From the NCBI GenBank assembly GCA_964577305.1, contig CAZNYS010000010.1, positions 1-64,000 of the forward strand: a stretch of 64,000 nucleotides of DNA, read 5' to 3'. Below the pieces are notes generated by a model. It had not been told where the DNA came from, made no database searches, and saw only the letters and a list, made by a program, of their open reading frames with translations. Origin of the DNA: UBA9300 sp964577305. Lineage in GTDB: Bacteria; Bacteroidota; Bacteroidia; Bacteroidales; VadinHA17. The position numbers and the translations under genes were made by a program. This document shows positions 1 to 8,642 of the stretch, in pieces. The first letter of the stretch is position 1; each line of letters opens with the position of its first letter.

Positions 1-329
1 AAAGAATCGGGTACTTTTAATAATGCTATCCGCGAAGGCGGATTTAGTTCAACACTCGTTCATAAAACATTGCGGTTCCAGTGGATTTGCAGTTGTACGT
101 CTCGCATTATGTTTCGGCAAGTGGAATACAAACGCATCTCCGATATCTGTTACGTTTCATACCGCTAACCTTTCAGGCACATTTCTTTTGTCTGCCCGTC
201 CCGAGTTCCCGGGACTCCTGCATCCAAAATAAATGTGCCTGAACGCCGCGCTAAACCAAATTGCTTTAGTAACTTTATAAAACAAATCAGCTTTAACTGG
301 GCATCGAGCGAAACTAAAAACAGAAAATC
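1..329. other. Gene-poor leader region with repeat
   Basis: No convincing gene is visible here. The one open frame (23-232) has no signal peptide, domain or plausible composition and runs through a long hairpin, so I treat it as chance. The stretch holds the imperfect hairpin listed separately at 172-243 and then an A/T-rich leader before the ATG at 330. Its general look (GC-rich inverted arms and a conserved-looking block next to a small membrane-protein gene) recalls mobile repeat or gene-cassette boundary sequence in Bacteroidota, but canonical integron attC core motifs could not be matched. Confidence 0.5.
172..243. repeat. Long imperfect hairpin (72 nt)
   Basis: Bases 172-184 (TTCAGGCACATTT) and 231-243 (AAATGTGCCTGAA) are a perfect 13-bp inverted repeat. 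Inside, 186-190 pairs with 225-229, and the tip holds a 6-bp stem (198-203 with 210-215). The 24-nt block 199-222 matches 63093-63116 at 20 of 24 positions in the same orientation, so at least the tip belongs to a dispersed repeat family. It may be a single-strand-folding recombination site, a REP-like element, or a terminator-like structure without a T-run. Its function is unknown. Confidence 0.6.
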
Positions 330-617
330 ATGTCAACGACAATTCAACAATCGAAATTTCAATTCTTGACTAATTGGACATTGTTAAGCTTAGGAATAAT
401 ACCATTGAGCTATATTATTAGTCTGATTGCTGTGGGATTAGTCCATGGAGCTTTTGGCTTTAATTTTCAGGAATGGGGAATTTGTGTTCTAATGACATTT
501 TTTGCTAGCTTGGTATCAGGTAGCGAAATTTCCATTTTCACATTTGTTATAGGTGCCTTTTTGTACGGAGCTATTACTGGAGCGACATTGATGTGGATAT
601 TGAAAAAAAGAAGATAA
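330..617 (+). CDS. Small hydrophobic membrane protein
   Basis: This 95-residue protein is not recognised. It has three hydrophobic segments (about residues 14-38, 46-63 and 68-91), a polar N-terminus and a basic C-terminal tail (KKRR), as in a small inner-membrane protein. The ATG at 330 is the only sensible start; no clear ribosome-binding site precedes it. It stands alone between the hairpin repeat upstream and the acyltransferase gene about 110 bp downstream. Such small membrane proteins are common as cassette or orphan genes in Bacteroidota, but nothing here fixes a role. Composition and frame look like a real gene; no homologous family can be named. Confidence 0.55.
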   Translation: MSTTIQQSKFQFLTNWTLLSLGIIPLSYIISLIAVGLVHGAFGFNFQEWGICVLMTFFASLVSGSEISIFTFVIGAFLYGAITGATLMWILKKRR

Positions 618-729
618 ACCATAATATCTTTCAAAATAATATTGTATATGACTTTATTAGGGGCTGATGATCCCGGTCAAGATGTACGTTACCTAAGGAT
701 TAAGAATATTGTTAATTTTGAATACCGGC

Positions 730-1635
730 ATGACGGTTGTTGACGTAAAAGACTTTGAGGCTCTCTCCTCCTTTTTCAAAGGCGAAAAGGGACATCGTCG
801 CGCTGAATTTATTATGCGGTTACTGGCAATTGATAAAGTGAACCGGTTATATGATTGTTTTGGATCATATACCGGTTCCGAATTCACATCAAGACTCCTC
901 GATGACGTGGGCGTAAAATATGTCGTTGGAAATGCCGAAAGGCTGAAATCCCTGCCTGAAGGAGCTTTCATTACCGTCTCCAATCATCCCTACGGCGGTC
1001 TTGATGGGATTATATCCATAGATCTTATGGCTGCCATACGCCCTGACTACAGGTTCATGGTCAATAAAATACTCTCTCAGATCAGGACACTGGACGGGAA
1101 TTTCATTTCAGTCACACCAACGGGTAACAAAAAGACCGGTGTGACAAGCACAAGCATCAGAGGCATACGTGAAACACTCGAACATTTACATAAAGGCCAT
1201 CCGGTTGGTTTCTTCCCTTCAGGAGCAGTTTCTGACTTCAGTCTGAGAGACCTCCGTGTCAGGGACCGTAAGTGGCAGGAGAGCATCCTTCACGTGATTC
1301 ATTCGGCAAAAGTCCCCATTTTGCCAATGCGTTTTTTCGATAAAAATTCTCCGTTTTTCTATTTCCTGGGTCTTATTAACTGGAGAATACGTTTGCTAAG
1401 GCTGCCCTCGGAGGTTTTCAATAAGAAAGACCAGGAGCCCCGCGTCGGCATCGGAAACATTATATCTGTTGAGGAGCAGGCTCAGTTAACCGACACTGAG
1501 GCATTTGGTGTTTTTCTGCGAAAAGCGGTATATGAGATGCCGCTGCCTGCCACATTCACAACACGAAAAAATCTTGCCTCAGAGAATATTAGACGGGATT
1601 ATATGACTGCAAATAAGATTCATAAAAAATCATGA
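730..1635 (+). CDS. PlsC-like lysophospholipid/ornithine-lipid acyltransferase
   Basis: Predicted membrane-associated acyltransferase that transfers a fatty acyl group to a lyso-lipid or related acceptor. The catalytic block SNHPYGGLDG (His86, Asp92) is the H-x5-D version of the usual H-x4-D motif, as in OlsA/hemolysin-like members, and FPSG (residues 162-165) replaces the substrate-binding FPEG motif. About 300 residues fits the family. I chose the ATG at 730. A TTG at 709 with AAGGA about 9 nt upstream would add seven residues and cannot be excluded. The stop overlaps the next start (ATGA, 1632-1635), so it is translationally coupled to the CDP-alcohol phosphatidyltransferase, which suggests one membrane-lipid pathway. 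The exact substrate is not deducible. Confidence 0.85.
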   Translation: MTVVDVKDFEALSSFFKGEKGHRRAEFIMRLLAIDKVNRLYDCFGSYTGSEFTSRLLDDVGVKYVVGNAERLKSLPEGAFITVSNHPYGGLDGIISIDLMAAIRPDYRFMVNKILSQIRTLDGNFISVTPTGNKKTGVTSTSIRGIRETLEHLHKGHPVGFFPSGAVSDFSLRDLRVRDRKWQESILHVIHSAKVPILPMRFFDKNSPFFYFLGLINWRIRLLRLPSEVFNKKDQEPRVGIGNIISVEEQAQLTDTEAFGVFLRKAVYEMPLPATFTTRKNLASENIRRDYMTANKIHKKS

Positions 1636-2318
1636 AATCGCATAAACACAATGATGTAATCAAATCTGTATTCAATGACAGGGTAAGGACAAACCTGCTT
1701 AAAAAACAAGAGCAGATGGCAATCAGCTGGCTCGTTCAGCGTATGCCTTCCGGTATTACCTCCAATATATTAACGGGAATTGGTTTTTTCGGGAATATAA
1801 TTGTATTCGGAAGCTTTATTCTGGCAGCCTTTTTAAACAGGGCCTACCTGCTCATGGGTTTGCTGGGGTTTCTAATAAGCTGGTTTGGAGATTCCCTGGA
1901 TGGAAGGCTTGCCTACTACCGCAATAAACCAAGGAAAAATTACGGATTTACGCTTGACATTACAATCGACTGGATAAGCATAATTCTTATAGGACTTGGC
2001 TATATCATCTATGCAGAAGGTATATGGGAGCTCTTCGGTTATGGCTTTGTGGTAATGTATGGCTGGGAAATGATCATTGCCCTGATAAGGTACAGGTTCA
2101 CAGGAGAATATTCCATTGACTCATGTAAAATGGGCCCGACGGAGGTAAGGATCATCATTGGTGCCATTATGATTACCGAGGTCCTTCTGCCTGGCTCACT
2201 GTTATATTTGGCAGGTCTTTTGGTTATCGTCCTCTTTTTGGTCAACATCATAGATACTATAAAATTGCTGCGTGTGGGTGAAGAAATTGATAAAAAAGAG
2301 ATAAAAGAGAAATCATAA
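1632..2318 (+). CDS. CDP-alcohol phosphatidyltransferase family protein
   Basis: Integral membrane enzyme (228 residues, about six hydrophobic segments) of the class that swaps CMP from a CDP-alcohol for a second alcohol in phospholipid synthesis. The signature spans residues 87-113: D87xxD90G91, then G105xxxD109xxxD113. The Arg usually following DGxxA is Tyr here (DGRLAY), a small departure from consensus. Its ATG overlaps the upstream acyltransferase stop by 4 nt. The pair probably makes or remodels a phospholipid or phospho-head-group lipid. Which alcohol is used (glycerol-P, inositol or other) cannot be read from the sequence; the short N-terminal cytoplasmic extension (about 40 residues) is typical of inositol- or ethanolamine-type relatives but not diagnostic. 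Confidence 0.85.
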   Translation: MKSHKHNDVIKSVFNDRVRTNLLKKQEQMAISWLVQRMPSGITSNILTGIGFFGNIIVFGSFILAAFLNRAYLLMGLLGFLISWFGDSLDGRLAYYRNKPRKNYGFTLDITIDWISIILIGLGYIIYAEGIWELFGYGFVVMYGWEMIIALIRYRFTGEYSIDSCKMGPTEVRIIIGAIMITEVLLPGSLLYLAGLLVIVLFLVNIIDTIKLLRVGEEIDKKEIKEKS

Positions 2319-2566
2319 ACTATATTTGTGAAAATCCAATCGTTCGGCTATGCCGATGCGCTTCTTTTGCTGGCTTACAGGAACCACAGACCGGTGAGCA
2401 AGTTTAAGGAGAACTCCGGCTCATAATACATTATTTTCAATAGAAATAATCCTTTAATCCGGACATCTATGATAAAGACAAAAAGACGAAAATTCATGAA
2501 GCTTAGAGTATATTTAAGCCTTGCCTTACTGGAGACCCGCAAGATTATTGAGATAAAAATAAATAC

Positions 2567-3721
2567 ATGACAATAATGAAATCCCTTACAAACAGCTTGC
2601 TTATTACAGCACTCCTTGTTTTATCCTGCACCGGGCAGAAGGTTGAACAGAGCATCGAATCAAGAACTGACCACATTGATATTGATTCATTGATCCTGGC
2701 ACAATTCAACAACTATAATATCCCTGCAATTGCAGTGGGTATCTTCGATACAGATTCTGTGCTGGTTTTTGCTCATGGTATCAGGAACACTATTGACAGA
2801 TCACCTATAAATAAAGCCGACAGGTTTCATATTGGTTCCTGCACAAAAGCAATTACTTCATTTATTGCAGCAAGACTGGTTGAGAAGGGATTAATAAAAT
2901 GGGAAACTAAAATTATTGATGTTTTTCCAGAATTATCTGATTCTATTAATTCTTATTATCCAGATAAAACATTAGCTGACATACTTTCACATAGAGCCGG
3001 CATACAGCCTTTTACCTCCGGAATAGAATTTCGATATGTTCCGGACTCAATTATCAACTACCATGGCAGCAACGAAAGAGAATTATTCACCAAATGGTTG
3101 CTCACTCAAAATCCCGTTATTGATAAGACCAAAAAATATATTTACTCAAATGCCGGGTATTCAGTTGCAGCTACGATGCTGGAACGAAAATCAAATAAAC
3201 CATGGGAAATACTTGTTGAGGAAGAATTTTTTGATGTATTTGGTATATCAGGGAGTCTGGGTCATCCCAATTTAAGCGATGCCAATCAACCATACGGACA
3301 TATTATTCCGGCTCAGTGGGGAATAGGTAATTCCAATGAGCTTACCCCACTACCCGACTCATTAAATTATAATTTGCGTTTTATGGAACCCGCAGGGGAT
3401 ATTTCATTATCTGTATATGATTATTCGGTCTTCCTGCGGGAAATACTGAAAGCCCTGCTCAAAAATGGCAGTAGATTAAAACAGGAAACCTATGATTATA
3501 TGTTCTTTACATATGATGACTACTCTATGGGTTGGGGTAATCCTGTACGGAACAATATACAGTACTTAAGTCATGATGGCAGCGACGGAACTTACTATTG
3601 CAGGGTAATAATTTGCAGGGAAAAGAACTATGGACTTGTGATTCTATCAAATGCAGGAAATGAAAATACAGTCAAAGGTATTTATGCCATCAGTAACCAT
3701 ATAACTAAAAAGATTGAATAA
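2567..3721 (+). CDS. Beta-lactamase-family serine hydrolase, lipoprotein
   Basis: Predicted lipoprotein: short hydrophobic leader ending in the lipobox LVLSC (Cys21). The body is a class C beta-lactamase/PBP4*-type fold with the nucleophile motif S91-C-T-K94, a YSN motif (in YIYSNAGY) that supplies the second catalytic Tyr, and a HDGSDG motif near residue 335 in place of KTG. Family members act as DD-peptidases, esterases or peptidases in the envelope; true antibiotic resistance is not implied. A second in-frame Met lies three codons downstream of the chosen start. The stop overlaps the next gene by 8 nt, so the two are co-translated. Confidence 0.85.
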   Translation: MTIMKSLTNSLLITALLVLSCTGQKVEQSIESRTDHIDIDSLILAQFNNYNIPAIAVGIFDTDSVLVFAHGIRNTIDRSPINKADRFHIGSCTKAITSFIAARLVEKGLIKWETKIIDVFPELSDSINSYYPDKTLADILSHRAGIQPFTSGIEFRYVPDSIINYHGSNERELFTKWLLTQNPVIDKTKKYIYSNAGYSVAATMLERKSNKPWEILVEEEFFDVFGISGSLGHPNLSDANQPYGHIIPAQWGIGNSNELTPLPDSLNYNLRFMEPAGDISLSVYDYSVFLREILKALLKNGSRLKQETYDYMFFTYDDYSMGWGNPVRNNIQYLSHDGSDGTYYCRVIICREKNYGLVILSNAGNENTVKGIYAISNHITKKIE

Positions 3722-4595
3722 TTATCAGAGCATATATTCTGTGTTTAAAAAAGTTTTAAACAATCCTGTATTCAGAATTGCTGTTGGTATTGTCTTATTG
3801 AATGTTGGATTATTTATCATCAGGAATCTTGTACAGTTAGTACTTTCAAGTCTTAATATCAATAATGATATTGTAACATCGACCTGCATATTTGTATTCA
3901 GGATCATAGGACTGGTTGGTATTTACAGTCTCTATGTTTGGATGTATGAAAGAAGAAAACCTGTCGAGATGGCGTTTAGTCAGAGCACTGCAAATAAGGT
4001 AATCTTCGGTTCCATTATTGGATTTTTATGCATTGGGTCAGTTATTGGATTCAATTATTTATTCGGATGGATTTCGATAGAAAACTTAAACAGATCACCT
4101 GACATTCTTAATGGAGTTTACTATACCATATTTTTTGTATTACTTCAAGACATTACTTATTTCCTGATAATATTTAGGATAACTGAAAGATACTTAGGTA
4201 CTTATATTACAATCGTACTTACGGGTTTAATTTTTGGCTTTAAACACCTGCTCTTTCCCAATTATTTAGTGATAAGTGGAATATTTATTTTTATTGATGC
4301 CACTTTTATTTTTTCCGCCCTGTATCTGAGATCCCGAAGCATCTGGGAAATATTTGGATTTCACCTGGTATATAATTTCACGCAAAATATCATTTTCGGT
4401 AATCCTGTTATGGAAGAAATGCAGAGTGTATTTGATATTAGTACTGAAGGCCCTGTTATTTTCACCGGTGATCAGTCTGGATTTGAAACTTCAATAATTG
4501 CAGTGATTTTCTGCGTTGCGGTTGGTTTATGCTATCTGAATAAAATCAGAAAGAAAGAATTGTTTCTTTATCCATATTGGAAGAAACATCATTAA
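3714..4595 (+). CDS. CPBP-like membrane protein with degenerate motif 1
   Basis: 293-residue polytopic membrane protein with about eight hydrophobic segments. The C-terminal half resembles the CPBP (Abi/CAAX protease) family: FGFKHL matches the second motif (FxxxH) and HLVYN the third (HxxxN). The first motif, normally EExxxR with catalytic glutamates, appears as QDITYF, so the general base and the arginine are missing. It may be a non-proteolytic member or use altered chemistry. The start is a TTG overlapping the hydrolase stop; a GTG at 3741 is the alternative. Coupling to a serine hydrolase lipoprotein suggests a shared envelope role. Confidence 0.65.
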   Translation: MNNYQSIYSVFKKVLNNPVFRIAVGIVLLNVGLFIIRNLVQLVLSSLNINNDIVTSTCIFVFRIIGLVGIYSLYVWMYERRKPVEMAFSQSTANKVIFGSIIGFLCIGSVIGFNYLFGWISIENLNRSPDILNGVYYTIFFVLLQDITYFLIIFRITERYLGTYITIVLTGLIFGFKHLLFPNYLVISGIFIFIDATFIFSALYLRSRSIWEIFGFHLVYNFTQNIIFGNPVMEEMQSVFDISTEGPVIFTGDQSGFETSIIAVIFCVAVGLCYLNKIRKKELFLYPYWKKHH

Positions 4596-4728
4596 AACAC
4601 TTAAAAGTAATGTATATATTTCATGCTAAAATGGAGACTGGACAATGAAAGCTTCGGTGGACATAGTCCTGCAAATATGAGTAATTTAATCCTTTAATTT
4701 GTTATTGAGGATTTACAATAATATAGTT

Positions 4729-5553
4729 ATGCTGGAAATTCCCGAATCAAAAACAATCAGTTTACAAACAGGTAAAATCCTTGTAAATAAAAGTATTGCA
4801 GAAGTCATTACTGCGACAAGTCCGCATAAATTCGCATTTTATTGCGGTGAACCTGCTGAATACCACAGGCTTCTTGAAGGTAAGCAGATTAAATCAACGA
4901 AGGGACATGGAATGTTTGTTGATATTCATTGCGATGATAATATATGTATCACAATCGGAGACGGTACCAATACAAGATATTATTCTTCTTTTGAACAAAG
5001 TCCGGAAAAACATCAATTGCTAATTGTGTTTGACGATGGCAGTTGTGTGGCATTTACAGTTGCAATGTACGGAGGAATATGGGTATACAGGGGCATATTC
5101 GATAATCCGTATCATCAAGGTAGCCTGAAAAGTATTTCTCCTCTTAATGACGCTTTTGATGAATTCTATTTTGATAGTATCTGTAAGAGCACTACTAAAG
5201 ACCTTTCCATTAAAGCTTTACTTGCTACTGAACAGCGTATTCCAGGACTTGGTAACGGTGTTTTACAGGATATTTTATTTAATGCAGGCATTCATCCTAA
5301 ACGAAAAAAATCTACCTTACTTGATTTTGAGAAAGCTGAGCTATTTTATAGCCTGAAAGTAACTTTAAAGAAAATGACTGATATGGGAGGAAGGGATACT
5401 GAAAAAGATCTTTTTGGAAATCCCGGTGGATATAAAACATTACTTTCAAAAAATACAATAAAGAATCCCTGTCCAAACTGTGGTAATGTTATTGTTAAAG
5501 AGGCATATCTTGGTGGCGCTATATACTTCTGCCCTACCTGTCAGAAGCTTTGA
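4729..5553 (+). CDS. Nei/Fpg-like DNA glycosylase lacking catalytic Pro2
   Basis: 274-residue protein of the Fpg/Nei base-excision repair family. An H2TH segment (around AACAGCGTATTCC, 5230; protein EQRIPGLGNG) and a C-terminal C-x2-C-x16-C-x2-C zinc finger (CPNC to CPTC) are clear. The N-terminus MLEIPESK aligns with the canonical MPELPEVE, so catalytic Pro2 is Leu here while Glu3 and the PE pair are kept. I chose the ATG at 4729 because it gives that alignment; a TTG at 4699 would add ten residues unrelated to the family. It may be a diverged subfamily with changed lyase chemistry or a DNA-binding role. It stands alone. Confidence 0.8.
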   Translation: MLEIPESKTISLQTGKILVNKSIAEVITATSPHKFAFYCGEPAEYHRLLEGKQIKSTKGHGMFVDIHCDDNICITIGDGTNTRYYSSFEQSPEKHQLLIVFDDGSCVAFTVAMYGGIWVYRGIFDNPYHQGSLKSISPLNDAFDEFYFDSICKSTTKDLSIKALLATEQRIPGLGNGVLQDILFNAGIHPKRKKSTLLDFEKAELFYSLKVTLKKMTDMGGRDTEKDLFGNPGGYKTLLSKNTIKNPCPNCGNVIVKEAYLGGAIYFCPTCQKL

Positions 5554-5939
5554 AATAGTAAAGAATACATCCTGGTATGTCCCGTTTCCCGTGGCAACTA
5601 TCGGGGTGAGATTCGGATTATGTAAACTTAAGACCGATTAAGAAAACATTGCAATTGAAAAAGCGCATTTTACCACCCGGATCTGGACGCAAATTATCTA
5701 ATCGACTCAAAAAAAATTCAAGGTTAAGTTAATCCCTTAAAAACAATAAAATGAAAAAACTTGACTTTGTATTATCCCTGGTGTAAATTTGATATTGGAT
5801 TGGTACGCATCTCAAGGTCTTCATGAGAATATCCAGTATCTATTACTGGTAGTTTTATGGCTCAGGGTATTAGATAGTTATTCAGACCCTGTTCAGTAAT
5901 TTTGACTTAAAATAAATCCCAAACTAGAAAGGGCAAGCG
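5554..5939. other. Intergenic region with candidate promoter
   Basis: 386 bp without a supportable gene. An 11-codon frame at 5751 (MKKLDFVLSLV then stop) is too short to credit. A candidate Bacteroidota promoter lies at 5760-5791 (see separate entry). No repeats or strong hairpins were seen. The rest reads as an AT-rich leader for the large secreted protein downstream. Confidence 0.5.
5760..5791 (+). promoter_or_regulatory. Candidate promoter for the 900-aa protein gene
   Basis: TAAATTTG at 5784-5791 is an exact match to the Bacteroidota -7 consensus TAnnTTTG. CTTG at 5760-5763 lies 20 bp upstream, near the expected -33 TTTG. It would give a leader of about 140 nt before the ATG at 5940. 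Sequence match only. Confidence 0.35.
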
Positions 5940-8642
5940 ATGAAAAACCTATTCATTATGTTCCCGGCTTTGTCTAATTTCAGAGCTGTCTATAATAAGA
6001 AGATTCAAAGATTATCTTCCATAAGCTGTTTCTTTTTGCTGGTGACCGTTTTCCTGAATTATCCACAAAGTATTATGGCTCAAATACGACCAATAAAGAA
6101 ACAGGTGGATAACGCAACGCAACAGACGAATATTATTACCCGGGAATTTAATATCAGAGGGAGCAATCGTGAGATTGTTGAGTTTGAGCTGACAAATACC
6201 GGAGTTATTGACGTAAAAGCCGAATGGAGCGGAACGGCACAGAAGTTAGCATTAATACTCAACGGACCGGGGAGGGTACAATATTACGCTCGTAAAGATG
6301 GCAAAAGTCCCATGGTATTAAGATACAAGGTGTCAGGCGATATTCTGTCATTGGGAAAAACCTGGAAGATCTCTGTCGTCAATTTTGGATCCAATACTGT
6401 TGCTCGGGGGACAGTTCAGGTTAATTATCTGGAAACATCAGAAAGCGATCAACCTGTAAAACGCAAAGTAGTCGAAGTTAAAAAACCTGTAATAAAGCCG
6501 GTTGAAAAAAGCAAATCCATGCGGGTCAAATATTATGAGGTCCAGGCATCGGAAGGATTTACAGCGCAACAGCTTCAGGAGATTAAAGTTGAACTTGAAA
6601 AACAAAAGATTGAACAGACGAAAGCCAAGATAGAAAGTCGGATCAAAGAAATCGGACCAGATAATCCTCTGGCAGGTATTGTAATACCATTGATGTACAA
6701 CAGACTGGAGGAACAAATTCAAAAACCGCTTATTAAAAACGGGATTAACACCAGTCCTCATTTCACATCGTTAATACAATCATATAAGAATCTCTCTCCA
6801 TCATTTACTGAAGAATATTTTCATCCTCGATATGCTAAGCTTAAGCCCGGGCAGAAGATCGATAAATTACAGTTGGGAAAGGATATACTCGAAGCTATCA
6901 GACCAGGCTATGAAAGCGAAATAAGGCAGATGGTTAATAAATCCATTTCTGCTGATACTCCTAAATTTCAATGGAATGCTGCCGGTGTTCAAAAGAAAGA
7001 ACCGCCCAAAGTTGAGCGCATTCAGGTACAACCCTACCAGAAGAGAATAAAAGAACTTGAAACACTGACCAACAAACTAAAAATAAATCCCACGCAGGAT
7101 AATTTTAATGAATTGAAGGCGTACGCTCAGGCTCAGGGGTTCAGTTTAGCGGAGCCAGTAGAAAACCACATTCATGAAATTATTGCTGAAAAGATTGGTG
7201 TACAGGACATAAAAGATTGGATACCTGACCTGAATAACGATCATTTTGTTAGTGATTATTATAAATATGATATTGGTCTGGACTGGTTTTATTGCAAGGA
7301 TCAAAACGAAAGATCTTGTGTGATACTTCCCATCGCAGGAAAGGTATGTTCAGATGATGAGCCTTACTGGCATTTAAGCAGTATAATCCCGAACTATGAT
7401 CCTAATGACCCTGACCATATACATCAGTTACATGAAGGCAAGCTGTATACGGTATTTAGCAGGGTTACCGGCACATATGATGATGTAAATAACGGTGAAA
7501 CCCGTGTATTCCGATCCCAGGATCATTGGCTTTTAAATAACAACATATACAATACCTCTACCACTTTTACTATTGGACTCTGGGAGGAAGACTGGTCGAA
7601 GGATGAGGTCAAAGACGCCATTCATAAAGCTACTGATGATTTAAGAGACGAATTAATAGAGACAATCAAAGGGGCTGTCACGGATGCTGTAAAAGACGGC
7701 CTTTCTGAAAGTATCATGGAAACACTGCCTGACGAACTAAAAGACGATTTTCAATCATTTCTTAATGATGAAATAAGCTATGAATCTTTTATGGAATCAG
7801 TTCAGAATGAAATGGGGGGAGTTGATATTGGTATGATAGTCCTGCAAATGATCTTCTCAGGTGAAAGCCTAGTTGAGATTATCTCAGGTTTAGGAATAGC
7901 ATGTCCGGGTATTGCTGAGGTGCTTATTGCTATAAAAGTTGTAGGTCCTGTTGTTATAGATCTTCTTAAAGGAGATTTCCAGGATGCTCTTAAAGGATTA
8001 ATTTATCTGCCCATTACACTTTTCGAGTATATATTTGATTTGTTCACAAACATCGTTGGTTTTTTTGAGAGCCTGATGACAGTAATTGATCCTGATGATC
8101 ATATCCAGGGTCGTTCAATAACAATTAAGGGCTCTTTTGATAATATTTTCGAGGATGCTCAATGGGGCGATAAATATACAGGTATTACTCATCTGACTCC
8201 CAGAGGTCATGGCCCCAGAAAAGGTAATTCAGATCTTAAACTGGCAGGAAGGTACGTTCAGCCATACCTGATTTTTAAGGGAGCAGATGCAGAATATCAT
8301 GCTTACTATAACGTAAAGAGAACAATTGTTGGAGGTAGGGAAACCTTTGGTTTCACAACGGGAGCTGATCCTGCCAGGACATATATCCAGACCAGAACTT
8401 ATACGTCAAAATCTCATTCCAGGGAACAAAGAATAAAGGTTTCATATTGCACTCTGAATAAAAATGGGTCTCTATTGATTAATTTAACAGAAAAAAACGG
8501 CAGAGCAGGTGGTTCAAATCTGGAAACGTCGGAACCTGAATTCTATGTAAACAGTATACCCGGAGCTGAATATGAGCTTACAATTATTGATCTTTTTGGG
8601 AAAGACCTTACTGGCTATGTGACACTTGAAGAGGAGTGGTGA
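5940..8642 (+). CDS. Large secreted protein of unknown function (900 aa)
   Basis: Not recognised. The N-terminus carries a long basic n-region and a hydrophobic stretch (about residues 29-45) ending SIMAQ, a likely Sec signal cleaved near residue 47. Residues about 60-160 look like a beta-sandwich of pre-peptidase C (PPC) type. A Lys/Glu-rich helix or coiled coil follows (about 210-245). A central region with Asp/Trp-rich segments and paired cysteines (YCKDQNERSC) precedes an acidic amphipathic helical block (about 560-620). Residues about 627-718 are strongly hydrophobic, with Gly/Ala-rich helices able to span a membrane. The C-terminal ~180 residues look beta-rich, and the last ~40 resemble another PPC/secretion-type domain rather than a clear T9SS tail. 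The layout recalls pore-forming or bacteriocin-like proteins, but no known motif confirms that. It stands alone. Confidence 0.75.
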   Translation: MKNLFIMFPALSNFRAVYNKKIQRLSSISCFFLLVTVFLNYPQSIMAQIRPIKKQVDNATQQTNIITREFNIRGSNREIVEFELTNTGVIDVKAEWSGTAQKLALILNGPGRVQYYARKDGKSPMVLRYKVSGDILSLGKTWKISVVNFGSNTVARGTVQVNYLETSESDQPVKRKVVEVKKPVIKPVEKSKSMRVKYYEVQASEGFTAQQLQEIKVELEKQKIEQTKAKIESRIKEIGPDNPLAGIVIPLMYNRLEEQIQKPLIKNGINTSPHFTSLIQSYKNLSPSFTEEYFHPRYAKLKPGQKIDKLQLGKDILEAIRPGYESEIRQMVNKSISADTPKFQWNAAGVQKKEPPKVERIQVQPYQKRIKELETLTNKLKINPTQDNFNELKAYAQAQGFSLAEPVENHIHEIIAEKIGVQDIKDWIPDLNNDHFVSDYYKYDIGLDWFYCKDQNERSCVILPIAGKVCSDDEPYWHLSSIIPNYDPNDPDHIHQLHEGKLYTVFSRVTGTYDDVNNGETRVFRSQDHWLLNNNIYNTSTTFTIGLWEEDWSKDEVKDAIHKATDDLRDELIETIKGAVTDAVKDGLSESIMETLPDELKDDFQSFLNDEISYESFMESVQNEMGGVDIGMIVLQMIFSGESLVEIISGLGIACPGIAEVLIAIKVVGPVVIDLLKGDFQDALKGLIYLPITLFEYIFDLFTNIVGFFESLMTVIDPDDHIQGRSITIKGSFDNIFEDAQWGDKYTGITHLTPRGHGPRKGNSDLKLAGRYVQPYLIFKGADAEYHAYYNVKRTIVGGRETFGFTTGADPARTYIQTRTYTSKSHSREQRIKVSYCTLNKNGSLLINLTEKNGRAGGSNLETSEPEFYVNSIPGAEYELTIIDLFGKDLTGYVTLEEEW

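Noticed and set aside
23..232. 69-residue open frame
   Set aside because: It crosses the palindromic hairpin, has no domain or signal, and ends inside the repeat; composition looks like chance.
150..330. Integron attC site
   Set aside because: A long hairpin is present, but no RYYYAAC/GTTRRRY core pair is correctly placed and no integrase is in the window.
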